From positions 59,025,994 through 59,089,993 of the forward strand of contig NC_066316.1 in the NCBI RefSeq assembly GCF_022539315.1: a DNA stretch of 64,000 nucleotides, in the 5' to 3' direction. Below the pieces are notes generated by a model. That model worked only from the letters and a program-made list of their open reading frames with translations. It did not search any database and was not told where the DNA came from. Below, piece by piece: positions 52,401-64,000 of the stretch. Position numbers and translations under genes: made by a program. This DNA comes from Serinus canaria. Taxonomy: Eukaryota; Chordata; Aves; Passeriformes; Fringillidae. Numbering within the stretch: the stretch's first letter is position 1; every line of letters begins with the position of its first letter.

Positions 52401-53726
52401 GTATTGGCTTGAGTTAGTTACATCATTTTTTTGGGGTAGTTGTAGTGCTGCTCTATTGCTTTACTATTTTGACACCTACAAGTTGAATGGTGTAGTGATT
52501 TGTAGTTTAGTGAAAGTAACCAGAAGTTTTGCAAATATTTTTGTGCTTATAAAGAAATAGCTCAAAATTTATAATTTTCATTTAACTGGAAAAAGTCATA
52601 TTTCATGATATAAAATATTTCCAGAGGCTAAATTAAATTTAAAAATTTTAATTAAACTTTTAATTAAATTAAATGGGGGAATAGGCATGATGCTCTTCAT
52701 ACCTGTTTTTATGAGTATATGTACTTTCTTAAACAACTCTAATATACTGTGGGTTTCTTATGGAAGTCACTTACTGACTTCAATTGTAAAAGCAGTTGCA
52801 TTCAAAGCACATTTGCTTCTGGCAGCCAAAAATTCACTTAAAGACAAGGAATACTTCAGTAACTGCCTAATACATTGGCTCTGTTAATTAGCTGGAGTGC
52901 CTTGTATTACATGATTGAGTGTCCGTTGGAGAATTAAATATACTCTGACTCATAGCAAATCTTGCTGTAGTAGAAAAGAAATTATCTATGATTTGTCTGG
53001 AAATCTTTTCTGTCATAGTTAAAGAAATACTTAATCTCTATATGTTGTGAGAATTGCAATGCTGGCTTGGTCAGGTGAGTTGCAAAACAAACCATAATGC
53101 AAATCAGAGCATTCCAAATTGTCAGCATATGCAGTACTTCCACAATTTTTCTCCAGCTAAATGTGTGAGGCTTTGGCAGGCTGTACAGTGATGTCTGCCA
53201 TGTCTCCCACATAGGTTGCCCTGTAGCATCCTACTGCTGCCAAAAGAATGGGTGGGTGAGGCTTCTGTATCTTGCCAAGGAGCTTAATGGCTGATTGCTT
53301 GAAGCGATACTTCTTTAGCTGAGTCTCTTTGTAAACTTAGTTGTAGATCTTTTCTAGGTTTAGCTGCATGTCCTGACTGAAAATGTTAGCACTGTAAATC
53401 TGGGCTTTTTTAACCACAACATTTTTAATTATATCCTGCTTTTAAAATTAAAGAGATGAGAGAACTGTAAGGCTGAATATTGTGCAAATGTTCTGCACAT
53501 GGCACACAAAAAGGCAGGATTCAATGAGTTTCTCTGATTAAAAATTTTTTTTTCCATGTTCAGTTTCAGCAGTTACCAGTTGAAATTTCTTAAAAGGCTT
53601 TAGCATTTATGATAATCTGAATGATTTTCTGAACAATCTTTATTTTAACAGAAATTTAAATGATGTCACATCTAGGAGGATATTTCCTGAGGAATCCTTG
53701 GCAGGATGGCAGATTAGACTATAGTA

Positions 53727-54500
53727 CACAGAATTACAGAATGGCTGGGGTTGAAAGGCACCCTGGTGATTGCATAGTCCTACCCCCCTGCTAAAGCTGG
53801 TTCACCTACAGCAGGTTGTACAGGATCATGGGCAGACAGGTTTTGAATATGTCCAGATCAGGAGAATTCACAGCCTTTCTGGGTAGCCTGTTGCAGTGCT
53901 CTGTCACCCTCACAGTAAAGTTTTTCCTCATACTCGGCTGGAACTTCCTGTGTTTGAGTTTGTGTCCCTTGTCATATCACTGGGAACCACTGGAGAGTCT
54001 GGCCCCATCTTCCTGACACCTGTCCTTAAGATATTTGTGCACATTGATAAGATCACTTAGGTTGTCTCTAGGCCAAACAGTCACAGCTCTGAGAGAGATG
54101 CTTCTGTCCCCTGATCACCTTTGTAGTCCTCACTTTAACTTTCTCCAGTGGCTCCTTGCCTTCTTTGAACTGGGAAGCTCTGAACTGGACACAGAACTCC
54201 AGGTGCAGCCTCATTAAGGATGAGCAGAGGGGCAGGATCACCTCCCTCCACCTGCTGGCAATGCTCTTTCTAATACATCCCAGGATAGCATTTGCCTTGT
54301 TGGCCACAAGGGCACACTGCTGGCTCATGGACAGCTTGCTGTCCACCTGAATACCCAGGTCCTTGTCTGCGGACCTGCTGCAGGTCAGCTCTTAACTTTT
54401 AATGGTGCACAGGGTTATTCCTTTCTGGTCTTTGTTGAACTTCCTTGGGCTCCCCTCTGCCCAGCTCTCAAGCCTGTCCAGGTCTTGCTGAGTGGCATGT
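53727..54500 (-). mobile_element. CR1 LINE fragment with 3' UTR and the end of ORF2 (antisense), about 770 bp
   Basis: The + strand starts with the reverse-complemented CR1 tail (CACAGAATTACAGAATGG at 53727) and runs through the full 3' region. On the minus strand, 54346-54068 encodes a clear CR1 reverse-transcriptase C-terminal stretch ([20 protein letters not shown], then [19 protein letters not shown]), and a neighbouring frame upstream shows QQDLDRLESWAEGSPRKFNK. The intact family protein continues much further 5'; here it is truncated at about 54500 and split across frames. ORF2 normally supplies the endonuclease and reverse transcriptase for retrotransposition. This is the longest CR1 piece in the window and is inactive. 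Confidence 0.93.
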
Positions 54501-57500
54501 ATACATTTGTGTGCAAGCATTAAAAAAATGTGTGTACTCACGCCTAACTCCTCCATTCTCTTGTAACTGCTAATGCATAGTGACAATTCTTGGGTTAGTA
54601 ATGTCTGCATCTCTTAGAGCTCATAGATGTTACTTGCATGACTTCATTAATCTGGCACTGTGAGCAGGGCTTGTTAAATGCATGCAGGTGTATTGGTCTG
54701 ACTGCTATTTGGCAATTCCTGATTGTCCTAGAGCCTGGTAGCTCCCAAGCCTTTTAGCATTCCTTCTACAGCTTTCAATGGCAGCCGTACTTTTGGTCAC
54801 TCAGCGCAAAGAGCTGCTTCTGTCAGATGTCCTGTGAGCTACTGTGATGGGATTAAAATGACATTTTCTTCCATAAGCACCTGATTTGGATGAGATATTA
54901 TTAGTGTAATTTAATATTAAAATTTAAAGTTTTAATTAGCCTGCTGTGTGAGCATGTTTTGAGGTAAATACTAGCCCTACTGCTTGAAGACTTTCTTTTG
55001 TTTCTCCTGTGAGACTGGGATGATGAAAGACTGTGAGACTTCTAGACTTAGCCTATGGATAATCAGAGGAAAGCAATTTGTTTGTTCACAGACTTTCCAG
55101 CAGCTCTGTAATGGATCTCTCGTGGCTGATGCATGTGACTGTGTTGCTTGTAAATTGACCATGCTTGAGTGCACTGATGATAAAATAAATGAGTGGATTA
55201 TTTTTCTCAATAGGCTGTTATGACTGACAGTGAATAAATTATGAGAGAGTGCAGAACACATTCCTTGAGTGGCTAAAAAGAGAATTGTCTGTTCAAAGCA
55301 GCAGAGAAAGGACACTGGGTTTCTGTGTTCCTATTCTGAAAAACTAAAGTGGTGCATAAAGGAGATGCTGAGTGCTATGATAGCAATGTAAATTGACAAA
55401 GTCATACTTTCAGTTTTGATAAGTGTTAGGAGGTTTGAATTGTTAGATACTAAAGACTCAGAATACATCTCCTGCATCATCAAGAATTGAAAATAACACC
55501 TTTTTCAAGACTTTGCAAGTACCATTGGGCTTGTTAATCCTGTTGACTTTTAGGGAAACTGGTACCAAAATCTCATTTGTTTGTTATATGAAAAAAGCCC
55601 AAACCACTTCACTTGTATTTAATATAGTTAGTCCAGAAATTTATAACTATTCATTTTTAGATCAGTTTTTCTCAATTAAATTGCTTACAATTTCTTTCCA
55701 CTGTACTGTTACTATATAGTTCAGATTTCCTCATCCAGTGGTAAAGGAACTCTGAAAGCTATTGTAGTTTTGCATCGCAACAAACAAATGTACATAATAT
55801 GTGTGTGCTTACAACATGCTTTCCTTACTCTTACATAATATCAGTTTTATTCATAAGTAATGTGATACAGCATATTCGGTCAGTCAAGCATATTTAGAGA
55901 CTTCATTAAGAATTGCTACTAATCACCTTAAACTTCTTGAGCTCTTTTGATCTGTGCTGCCCAGCATCTTGCCTTTCTTATGTTCTTGAGAAGTGGGGGT
56001 TGTGTGGCTCTCCAGCAGAGTGCTTGGAGCAGAGAGGCTGCCAGCCTTGTGTAGGGCTGTGTTGGAGTCGGTGTCGTACGGTACTGAGGTATCATGAATG
56101 GAGGAAGGGATTACAGTAAGGAGAGGAACACTCACCTAGCTCTTTTCTCCTAAAATGTTTAATGTTATTGATAGGTCTGATGGTTTAAAAATCTAGTTTA
56201 GATATTAATGTTAGGAAAAATTCAAATTGTGTTGCACATTGCCGGTTAAGGTGGATTAATCTGTGTGGTCCCTCTGCACTGTGCAGAGCACTAAGCCAGC
56301 TAGATTGTTGATTCATTTAGCTGTAGCTATTTCATCTGCAAAAAACCACCAAAAAATCTTAAGGGTAGTGAGAAGTCAAGAAAATACAAGCTTAAAGTAA
56401 AGGGTTGCTAGTGTTCAGTCTTAAATTTATCAAGTAGTTATACAGCTCCAATACAAAGGGAGTAATTTGTTTGAAGTGTTTTGGCAAGATGGAACTACCA
56501 TACATGGTTGTGGACAAAGTTGTTCATTTTGGTTTTATGCTATTCAGCTGCAGAGTTTGTATGAAAAGTTTCCTTGGAGGACTCCTGATCCTGAAGTAGC
56601 AAAATACATTGGATATTCATGTGGCACTTGAATGAAGGGTCCGGACTGGGAAATCAGTTTGCGGTTCTTTTGAAATTCAACCCTGTTTATTGAGACACTT
56701 TAAGAATGGAAAGTTTGATTCTATAATAATTTAGCCATTATTTTTTCTTTAATGTTTCATTCACCATGAGTACATACATGATTTCAAGCATGAGAAGAAA
56801 TCCATGTGTTTAGGGGAAAATTATAGTGCTGTTCAATTTATTAAACTTACCAAAGATATGAACAGAATAATGAATATTAGTGAATATTATTGTTCTGTTA
56901 AATTTTGGGTTACAGCAACATTGAGATTTGGTAATATATCCTCTGGGGATCAGAACTTGCTGTATCTTTTTTGGCACTGGTGATATCTAGGTTAAAGCTA
57001 GGGAGGGTGTGTTATTTATGTGGTAGACATGCTTCTTAGTCATACTGGAAATAAATCTGTTGGCTCACCAAGACCACCTTTGAGTGAAGATTTCAGTCAA
57101 AATTCTCTTACTTCTGCCTAGAATTACTTTCTTTGTCTGCTTGCTGATTACATATTTTTAGTTTCACAAAGGTAAGGAATGGAGTTTAATAAGGGAAATT
57201 AAATTTGACAGACTTTCTTTCCAATGGCTTTGTTTACACTCTTTTTTGTATGTTTTCAGAGTGTGTTTATCCTGTGGTCAGGAATGGGACTGCAGCTACT
57301 CTTAATGTAGTTAAGGATGAGGTACCAAAAATGCTGCAGCTTGGGGTACCAGCCCCAAAATATAATGGGTATATGCCAAACCAATACATTGAGTATTACA
57401 GTGACTCCTTTTGGACTGCTGTTAATTGCTGAAGTAGTTTGGGTAGATACAGGCACATACTTGCTGCTTTGAGATACCAGAGAAAAGCAGCTATAAGAAC

Positions 57501-60500
57501 ATACATTTTCTAGAGATTTGTGATTTTAAAAAGGGAAATGTTGGATAAGAAGTCCATGTTTTTCAGCAGTACCATATTTTGTGATAAAGTTAGATCAGCA
57601 GAAGAAGTATGGCAAGTACTGATGCTCTTTAGCAGTTACCAATCTAACAACAAGTTTATGTGCTGAGGGATGTGACAAGAATAGAGCATCTTCTGTCCTA
57701 AGCTGTATGTAGTTTTGTTTGAAAATTAAATGCTGCCTGTTAAGAATTGCTGTGAACATAGATATTTGGACCCCAAACTTAAATTCAAAAGAGAGATAGC
57801 TCAAACATCAGTTGGGTACATTTGTACTATTATAGTAACCCATTGCAAGCTTGGAAGAATTTATGATTCATCTTCTTACTCTTCAAAATATAGTGACAGA
57901 CTGTTAGTGCCATGGCAGAGCTGTAAAGGATCACTGGAATTTCCTGATAGGTGTACCAAGAGATTAGTGAGTAGGATTGGGGAAAAGACCTTGCTGCTTT
58001 GTACACTGTAAGTGACCTTATGGGTTGACCATGTGTGCAATCGAATATCATGACAGCAATGCCAAATGTACGATTACATTACTGCTGAAAAAAAATCCAT
58101 TTTAACAACTATGGAACAAAAAGAAATAGAGGCTTTTTGAGAAAAGTCCTGAAAATACCTATGTGCAGGCACATGCACATAGTTTGACAGAACAGTAAGT
58201 ACTGCCAACCAATTGAAATCAGAGGTTGTATTCTTTAAGATAGTTTTGCCATTGAATCAGTAAAACCTGTGTGTTTAGAAATCCTCAGAAATAATACCCT
58301 TCTGCAGTCTGTGCTGACCTTTTGAGATAAAAGGTTTTTCACCCCCTTATTGATGGATTTGGTCAATGAATATGGACTACAGGGCAACTGATACAAGAGT
58401 AGGATATGTAACACAGTGGGATACCTGTTCTAGTTGTTTAGGCAATACAACCTCTATTTCAGTACTGGTCAGTTCTAGCTCTATTTAGAATGTACCTAAA
58501 AGTTAGCCTCTAACTTGGGGGCTTTTGTTGCTTTGCCATATACAGAACTTAGAATTCCTTGTTATTCTTTTTAGAAAAACACCTCTATTTTTGAAAGATT
58601 AAACTGAATACTTTAGAAGGGCTTCACTGATGTCTCAAATAAAAACTTGGAACTCTTTAGAAAGTGGCTTTATGGAGTATTGCAGTCACTTCATTAATGA
58701 ACTTGAAGGTTTTAACATCTTCAAACTAGCTGTCAGATCTGTTTGACCATCTGTAATTTAGCTGCCTAAAAGAATTTTTAAAACACGAGAATACAAATTT
58801 CTATACAAAACAGCCTATTTTTTTTTCTCTAAAAATCTTTAATAAATGTTAGCTTTTTTTAATGAACTTAGTTTGTAAATGTTAAAAACTTCTCTTGGAT
58901 CATTCTCAAAGTGCTTAGAGCTAGAAGAAGAAAAACTTGCTGTGACAGAGCTTGTTAAAATTTGTTTGCATTCCTTTTATTCTTGCTGTGTTTCCTGTAG
59001 GGATTAAACACTAAGTAGAAGAAATATTGCACAGCTTCCAAGAAACTTCAGTATTCTTTCTTTTTCGGCAGGACCGTAATGCTAGGAATTAATGAAAAGA
59101 CAAATGGCATCTTTCCCGCTTACAGTTTTTCTTTTGATAATTGATTTTTGTTCCTGCTGGGTTTATTTTCATTTACTCGAGGATGTATTTATTTTCATAT
59201 ACCAAAGGATTACTACGGATTAGTTAGAGCCAATTCTCAAAGTAGTGTCATGGTCAAAATTGAGAGAAGAAAAAGACTGTTATGTTTCTACCACCTCTGC
59301 AGGAGGTCTGCAAGCAGTAAAACCCACTCCAAGCTGAGTAATGAAGAATATATTTTTTTGCTAAAACTTTTTATTTATTCTTTGAACTGGAAAATTTACT
59401 GCTCAAATAAACACAGTCCTCCTTTAGAGCGAAGATGAGGGCTATTCTTTGTCTGCCAGGCAGATTGCAGCTCTCCGTGTATCTTAACGTGTGCTGAGAT
59501 TAACGTAGGCTGTGCAGCACAGCATGCACCTAAACCCTGGCTCAGATTGAGCAGTCACAAAATGGATTGGTGACTTAGGCTATTCATCCCAGCCATGACA
59601 GTTTAAAGGAGGTCACTGACAACGTCAACAGAGCATGCAATCCTTTTCTTCTACACGGGCTTTGCCTTGTGGTTTTTGTCAGGCAGAATCAGAGCTATTT
59701 AGTCTGCCACTTTCATCTCTGTCACTCAGGGGCTCTTCTGGAAGAGATTCCATATGAAAGGAAGTTTGGTGTTCATTTTTGATACCTGTAGTCCCTTCAG
59801 CTAGGGAACACAAAGGTCTTCATAGGCTATGGATCAAGAACATAATCAATCAATCCATGCTTTTCAAAACAAGATACTTTGGGAGATGTGAGCAGAAAAA
59901 TCTGGTGATTTATAACATCCTCAGATGTTATTACCACTTTGTTTAAAGAGTATTTCTGTCACGTCCCCAATTATTTGGGATGGTGAAAACGGTCACTGGA
60001 ATGTATGTTGTGTTGATCAATAGAAGAAAAACTGAATCTCTTCAGCCTCCCAGGACATCTTTGTGATATGTTGGCTGAACTGGTTTCCAGTTGCTTCAGG
60101 AAGGAAGAAAATCCCAATACTAGATTGTAGTATAGTTCTCATTAAAAAATTAGCTGCAGAAAACATTCTTTATTTCTGAAGCTGTTTCATTCATATTATG
60201 TATTTGCCTGTGGCTTAATTTGTCATTACTTAAATGGCTTTTAAGTACTACATTTGATATGTTTTTTGTTTTGATCAGTTGGCAAATAAGGAGATTCACA
60301 TAATTTTTGAACAACTTATTTTGCTTGTTCTTCTGTGGATAAGATTTGAAAGAAAAATCCAGTTTGCATATTAAATTGTTTATATTATTTTTGTTCAGGT
60401 GAGGTCCTAAACCGCCTGGATGTAAGCCAGGCTCTTGACACAGTTTGACACTCTGGCTTTCTAGCAATGGGATGGTGATGGAATTAAGAGTGGAAGACAT

Positions 60501-63500
60501 AGTACCTAATTGATAATCAGGAAGATTCTATAAAAAGCAAGTAAGATTAAGTGAAGGTACTAGAGGGGAGGGAGAAGAAAAGAGGATGAAAGAGATGCTT
60601 ATACGTGAAACTAATATGAAGTAAGAAGGGTTTCAACATATTACTAATGGTGAAACCCACACACCATATCTGAAAACAGCCTTGTTTCTAGGTCTTGGGA
60701 ATTTTAGGGGATCCATTTCCAATTACAGGATTATAGAAATGTGTGCTCCAACATGGTTCTTTCTTTACTGTTTTTGTCTAAATGTCTCTTGATCATATGA
60801 CTGTAAATATATTTAAAAGGCCTAAATATTCATTTTACTGTTGAGTAACACAAGCTGGTAATACATTTTCAGAATAAGAATTATATAAATAACTTGAAAC
60901 CTCTTTTGATAGTTTAGCATATTTTCCATTTTATGTGGAGTATTGTACAATATTTTGTATATTTCACTTAATCTTTGTGGGACATAAATAATTTTTTTTC
61001 CCTTAAAAATTTAAAACTCTTACTTGGAAGTCACACCAAATATGCCGTATTACTTATCTGTATATCTTAAAAGAAATGCCTTCAGTTTCATTCTCTGTTT
61101 CCCTTTGCCAGGAAGTTTAATATTTTAAATTATTATCTGAAGTGTTGCAGTATATTCTGTAGACATGTGCAGTGTAAAATTCATTCTCCTTTGTTAGAGA
61201 AGACAATGAGACACTGTTTTAATTGGCTTGAGAAATGCTGCAGTTACTCTGTGCGGAAAGAAGACTGCATATTCATTTTGCTTCAAGTATTGAATTGTTT
61301 CTGTGCAAATGTGGTCATGGTGATTAATGAAGTTGCCAGGAATCATGTGATAACAGCAGTACCTCGTAGGAGGAATCAGCCAACACAGAATTCTTCACCT
61401 GATGAGCATTTGGTTCATTTTGTACATAAATGGGGTGAAATTTAATTCTGTTGAATTGGAATGTATAGTTAATGTTTTCTGTTTCCTCCAGACTTGAACT
61501 GGACTTCAGATTTTCAGTGATGTCCTACAATATGAATTAGCTTGGAATATTCAACATGAAAATGTATCTCTTGATCAAACTTTTAGCTTGTGTGATAGCT
61601 TTCAGTAGACATTGAGCTGGGAATATTTCTGTTCTTGTTTCTAATTTTAAAAGTAAAGAAGCTCATTTCATAACTTTTTGTAGCTTTCATAAGTCCCACG
61701 TAAGCCATTCTGACACTCTGTACATGTAATGCAATTTTTTGAGTATGTTTAGATGACCTCATGATGTGTAAACAGGTCAAAAAGACTTTGTCTCCACTTT
61801 TTCTCTTCTATGCGAAGTTAGGAAGATTGCTTTTGTCTAAAGAAAACTAAGCTTCTCCTGTGGACTATCACCCTTGTATTTTAGGAGAGAAGTGACCTCT
61901 GAGTTTCTGCTGAAAATAAGTGAAAGGCTATGGCTTTGTCTCCTTAAATGGAGCAGTTAGAAGTACTTAATGTTAGTGTTTGAGAACAGAGGCCTTGAGA
62001 ACTATTTTTGTTTTAGTTTTGCTACTGTCCTGGTGAGCATGCCTTAAGAATCACTTTCTCCTCCTAGAGCTCAAGTCTAGCTCTACATTTTTTTTGCTAG
62101 AATCAGAAGTATTTGTTTAGATGGGTCAATTTTATAAGTGCTGCAAAGCACTTAGCTCATCTTCAGATTGATATTTTACACAGGTATTTGGTTGTGGAGC
62201 TCTTCAACAGAAGGTAAATGAGATATAATTCATGATCTGTTTTTAAACCAGAACAAAGCTTACTCTGTAGGAACTGGTGAGTCAAAGATGTAGTTGAATT
62301 TTTGAGGTAGTGTGCCTCTAATCTTGATGTTAAATGGAACTTAAGGATGTGTAGACAAGCCAGAAAAACAGAAGTGAACTAATCAGAATTCTGTCATTTT
62401 ATGGATTTGGAGATACAGTAACACAGTTTTTCCAGGAAGTACGACTTTTCACTTAGTTCATTAGGCAAAAGCAAGCATTTCCTGCTTAAAAATAAACACA
62501 TGAAATAATTACAAGTGCAAAGGAAGGAGTATTTTTGTTTTAAGCTTCCAGCAGGAGGAGCAAGTCTTGAGACTTGTCACAAAATTGATGTAAAAAAGCG
62601 AAGAAGCTGCTGTGGAAGAGCCTTAGAAGTGAGGTGTATGTAGATGCTGGAGCTCCTATGGCTTCGCACTTGAAGGACCCACACTTGGAGATCTTGTGGG
62701 CTGACCAGTAGCATCTGTGATATAACATAGCCTGTCCTGGAATTCTGGTGTCTTCCCACCCTTCCCCCTCTGTGGCCTCACTGCAGCTTTTTGGCTATTA
62801 GACAAATCGTGACCTCCTTTCCTGTTTTGTCTTCAGTGTCTGTTTCCTGTTTTTTTCTTCCCTCCCTCACCCCACTTTATTTTTTTTTTTTTTACTTTCC
62901 TGACTTTCTGTCCAGTGGTGGTGGTGTCTACTTTGTTTCATTGCTAGCTTGCTTTTTCCATGTTCTGTCTTTATAAAAGAAAGAGAGCAAGAGAGAGTTG
63001 AAAGCTATAGCATCAGTCCTTCCCTTCTAGTCAGTTTTTAGTGAATTTATTGAATGTTAACTTGCGTGGTATTCATACTCTCTTCCAAAACTCAAGTCTG
63101 TCACATGGATGTATTTCTCCCAGCCAGCCAGCCAGATTTTCTAAGTCCTAGAAACTTTCACACAGTTTTGTTGAGGTTCTTATGTTTTGGCAGAATTCTG
63201 AGAGTAGCATGCCTCAGACTTCATCCAGACCAGAGCTCCAGTTCTTCATTTCTGACATCTCACTTGGAGAGATAATTAGGTACTCCTGATTTGTGAAAGA
63301 ACATGATGTCATTTTAAAGAGTCACTGGACTGTGAGTCTTGTCCTTTCAGCTGACACATGCTCTCTATTGCTTCCCCACACAGGAGTATGGTCTTGCAAA
63401 AAACCCCAGTTGTTAACCATTATACCATGGTCAAAAAAAATATTTAATTAAATTTTGTCTGCGCACTTCACCAATTTTGATTTTCTCATTGCTTCATATT

Positions 63501-64000
63501 TCAAAGTACTTCAGGTTTTAAAAATCTAGATAGGACAAGGGAAATCAATGACTGTGAGCTTAAACATGATTTTGGATTTAACATTAAATGCATGAGAAGC
63601 TTACCCATAATAGCCATAAAGAACAGCTGGGTAAATATGCTTTCAGGCATTTCTTCATCAGCACATAAAAGGATGAGGCCAAAAGGAAGCAAGAAACCCC
63701 TCAGCCAATGCAGACTGGGAGTGTCACTCAAAGACTTTTCAGTGCAGAGTTCATAGTATTGTGCTGTATGTGTTTGTGATAATAAAATTGTAAGATAATA
63801 AATTACTGTCATCTTAAAGCTGTGTTTGCTTAGGACTCTTTCAAAGCTTTGAAACTTTTCATCATGAGAATGAGAACTGAAAGTACAGCCCAAGAAGGCA
63901 GAATAAAGCCTCTGCTGGGCCTGGAAGCTTACTGTGACAGCACACCACCCCCATTTATGTGTGGTCATTAAAAGGCTTTTCTGCAATGGGTGAGGCTGCT
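54501..64000 (+). other. Intron-like stretch to the window end, no gene recognised
   Basis: AT-rich DNA without a recognised repeat family. Frames of note, all without recognisable domains, are at 54984-55223 (+), 57205-57432 (+), 59148-59438 (+), 61167-61445 (+) and 63501-63986 (-, 161 codons). A T-rich tract lies at about 62880-62893 and a (CAGC)n run at 63121-63135. Confidence 0.5.
58159..58182. repeat. 9-bp-arm inverted repeat
   Basis: CTATGTGCA (58159-58167) and TGCACATAG (58174-58182) pair perfectly across a six-base loop. A short hairpin with no known role. Confidence 0.85.

Larger units (their letters stand above)
44979..53726 (+). other. Intron-like stretch with homopolymer runs and a GTA microsatellite
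   Basis: Contains a T16 run at about 47998-48013, a T8-G9 junction at 48812-48828, an AGT trinucleotide run at 49435-49452 and an extreme AT block at about 52628-52675. Apart from the exon candidate listed separately at 46582-46656, nothing gene-like is recognised. The longest frame (137 codons, minus strand, 46208-46621) has no identifiable domain. Confidence 0.5.

Noticed and set aside
53816..54350. Plus-strand frames over 53.8-54.35 kb
   Set aside because: Antisense shadows of the CR1 reverse-transcriptase fragment.
1..64000. Bacterial-style features: operons, ribosome binding sites, CRISPR arrays, insertion sequences, origins
   Set aside because: Gene density, the CR1 and ERV-L elements and the CpG island show vertebrate nuclear DNA. 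No spaced direct-repeat array is present.
1..64000. tRNA, rRNA or snRNA genes
   Set aside because: No A-box/B-box pair in a cloverleaf context and no familiar rRNA or snRNA core was noticed by eye. A covariance-model scan (tRNAscan-SE, Infernal) would be decisive and was not possible.

Overview
This window reads as nuclear DNA of a bird. It carries several decayed CR1 LINE fragments with the avian CR1 3' end, and one 5'-truncated ERV-L-like endogenous retrovirus whose LTR resembles avian ERVL LTRs. It is otherwise repeat-poor, AT-rich, intron-like or intergenic sequence broken by one sharp CpG island. The species cannot be named from the sequence. No complete protein-coding gene is visible. 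Nearly all open frames are short, ATG-to-stop chance frames without recognisable domains.

Layout. Positions 1-240 are the edge of a GC-rich, CpG-containing block that continues to the left, possibly another promoter. Positions 241-27054 are mostly AT-rich noncoding DNA. They hold a pair of adjacent inverted repeats (5778-5829), small tandem duplications, G-rich and pyrimidine-rich tracts, one CR1 fragment (24465-24622) and a 94-bp tandem duplication with an internal hairpin (26467-26649). Positions 27055-28465 are a strong CpG island with CCAAT boxes in both orientations, several GC boxes, no TATA box and a plausible splice donor at 27735/27736. This is the best-supported promoter in the window. 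Downstream, the + strand looks richer in T and G, as expected of a long transcribed first intron read rightward. Two exon-like segments (31397-31478 and 46582-46656) have splice-site consensus and one open frame each, but neither is recognised.

Mobile DNA to the right of the island: a minus-strand ERV-L-like remnant (36591-39350) with a 3' LTR, integrase, RNase H and the tail of reverse transcriptase, all broken by stops and frameshifts and lacking gag, protease and the 5' LTR; and CR1 fragments at 43592-43848 (+), 44683-44978 (-) and 53727-54500 (-). The last retains the end of the CR1 reverse-transcriptase frame. The rest to 64000 is noncoding-looking.

The simplest model is one gene starting in the CpG island and running rightward with very long introns past the window end, preceded by about 27 kb of intergenic DNA, possibly with a divergent transcript. 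I found no convincing new biological system. The items most worth checking are the two candidate exons, the strand asymmetry around the island, and the twin palindromes at 5.8 kb.
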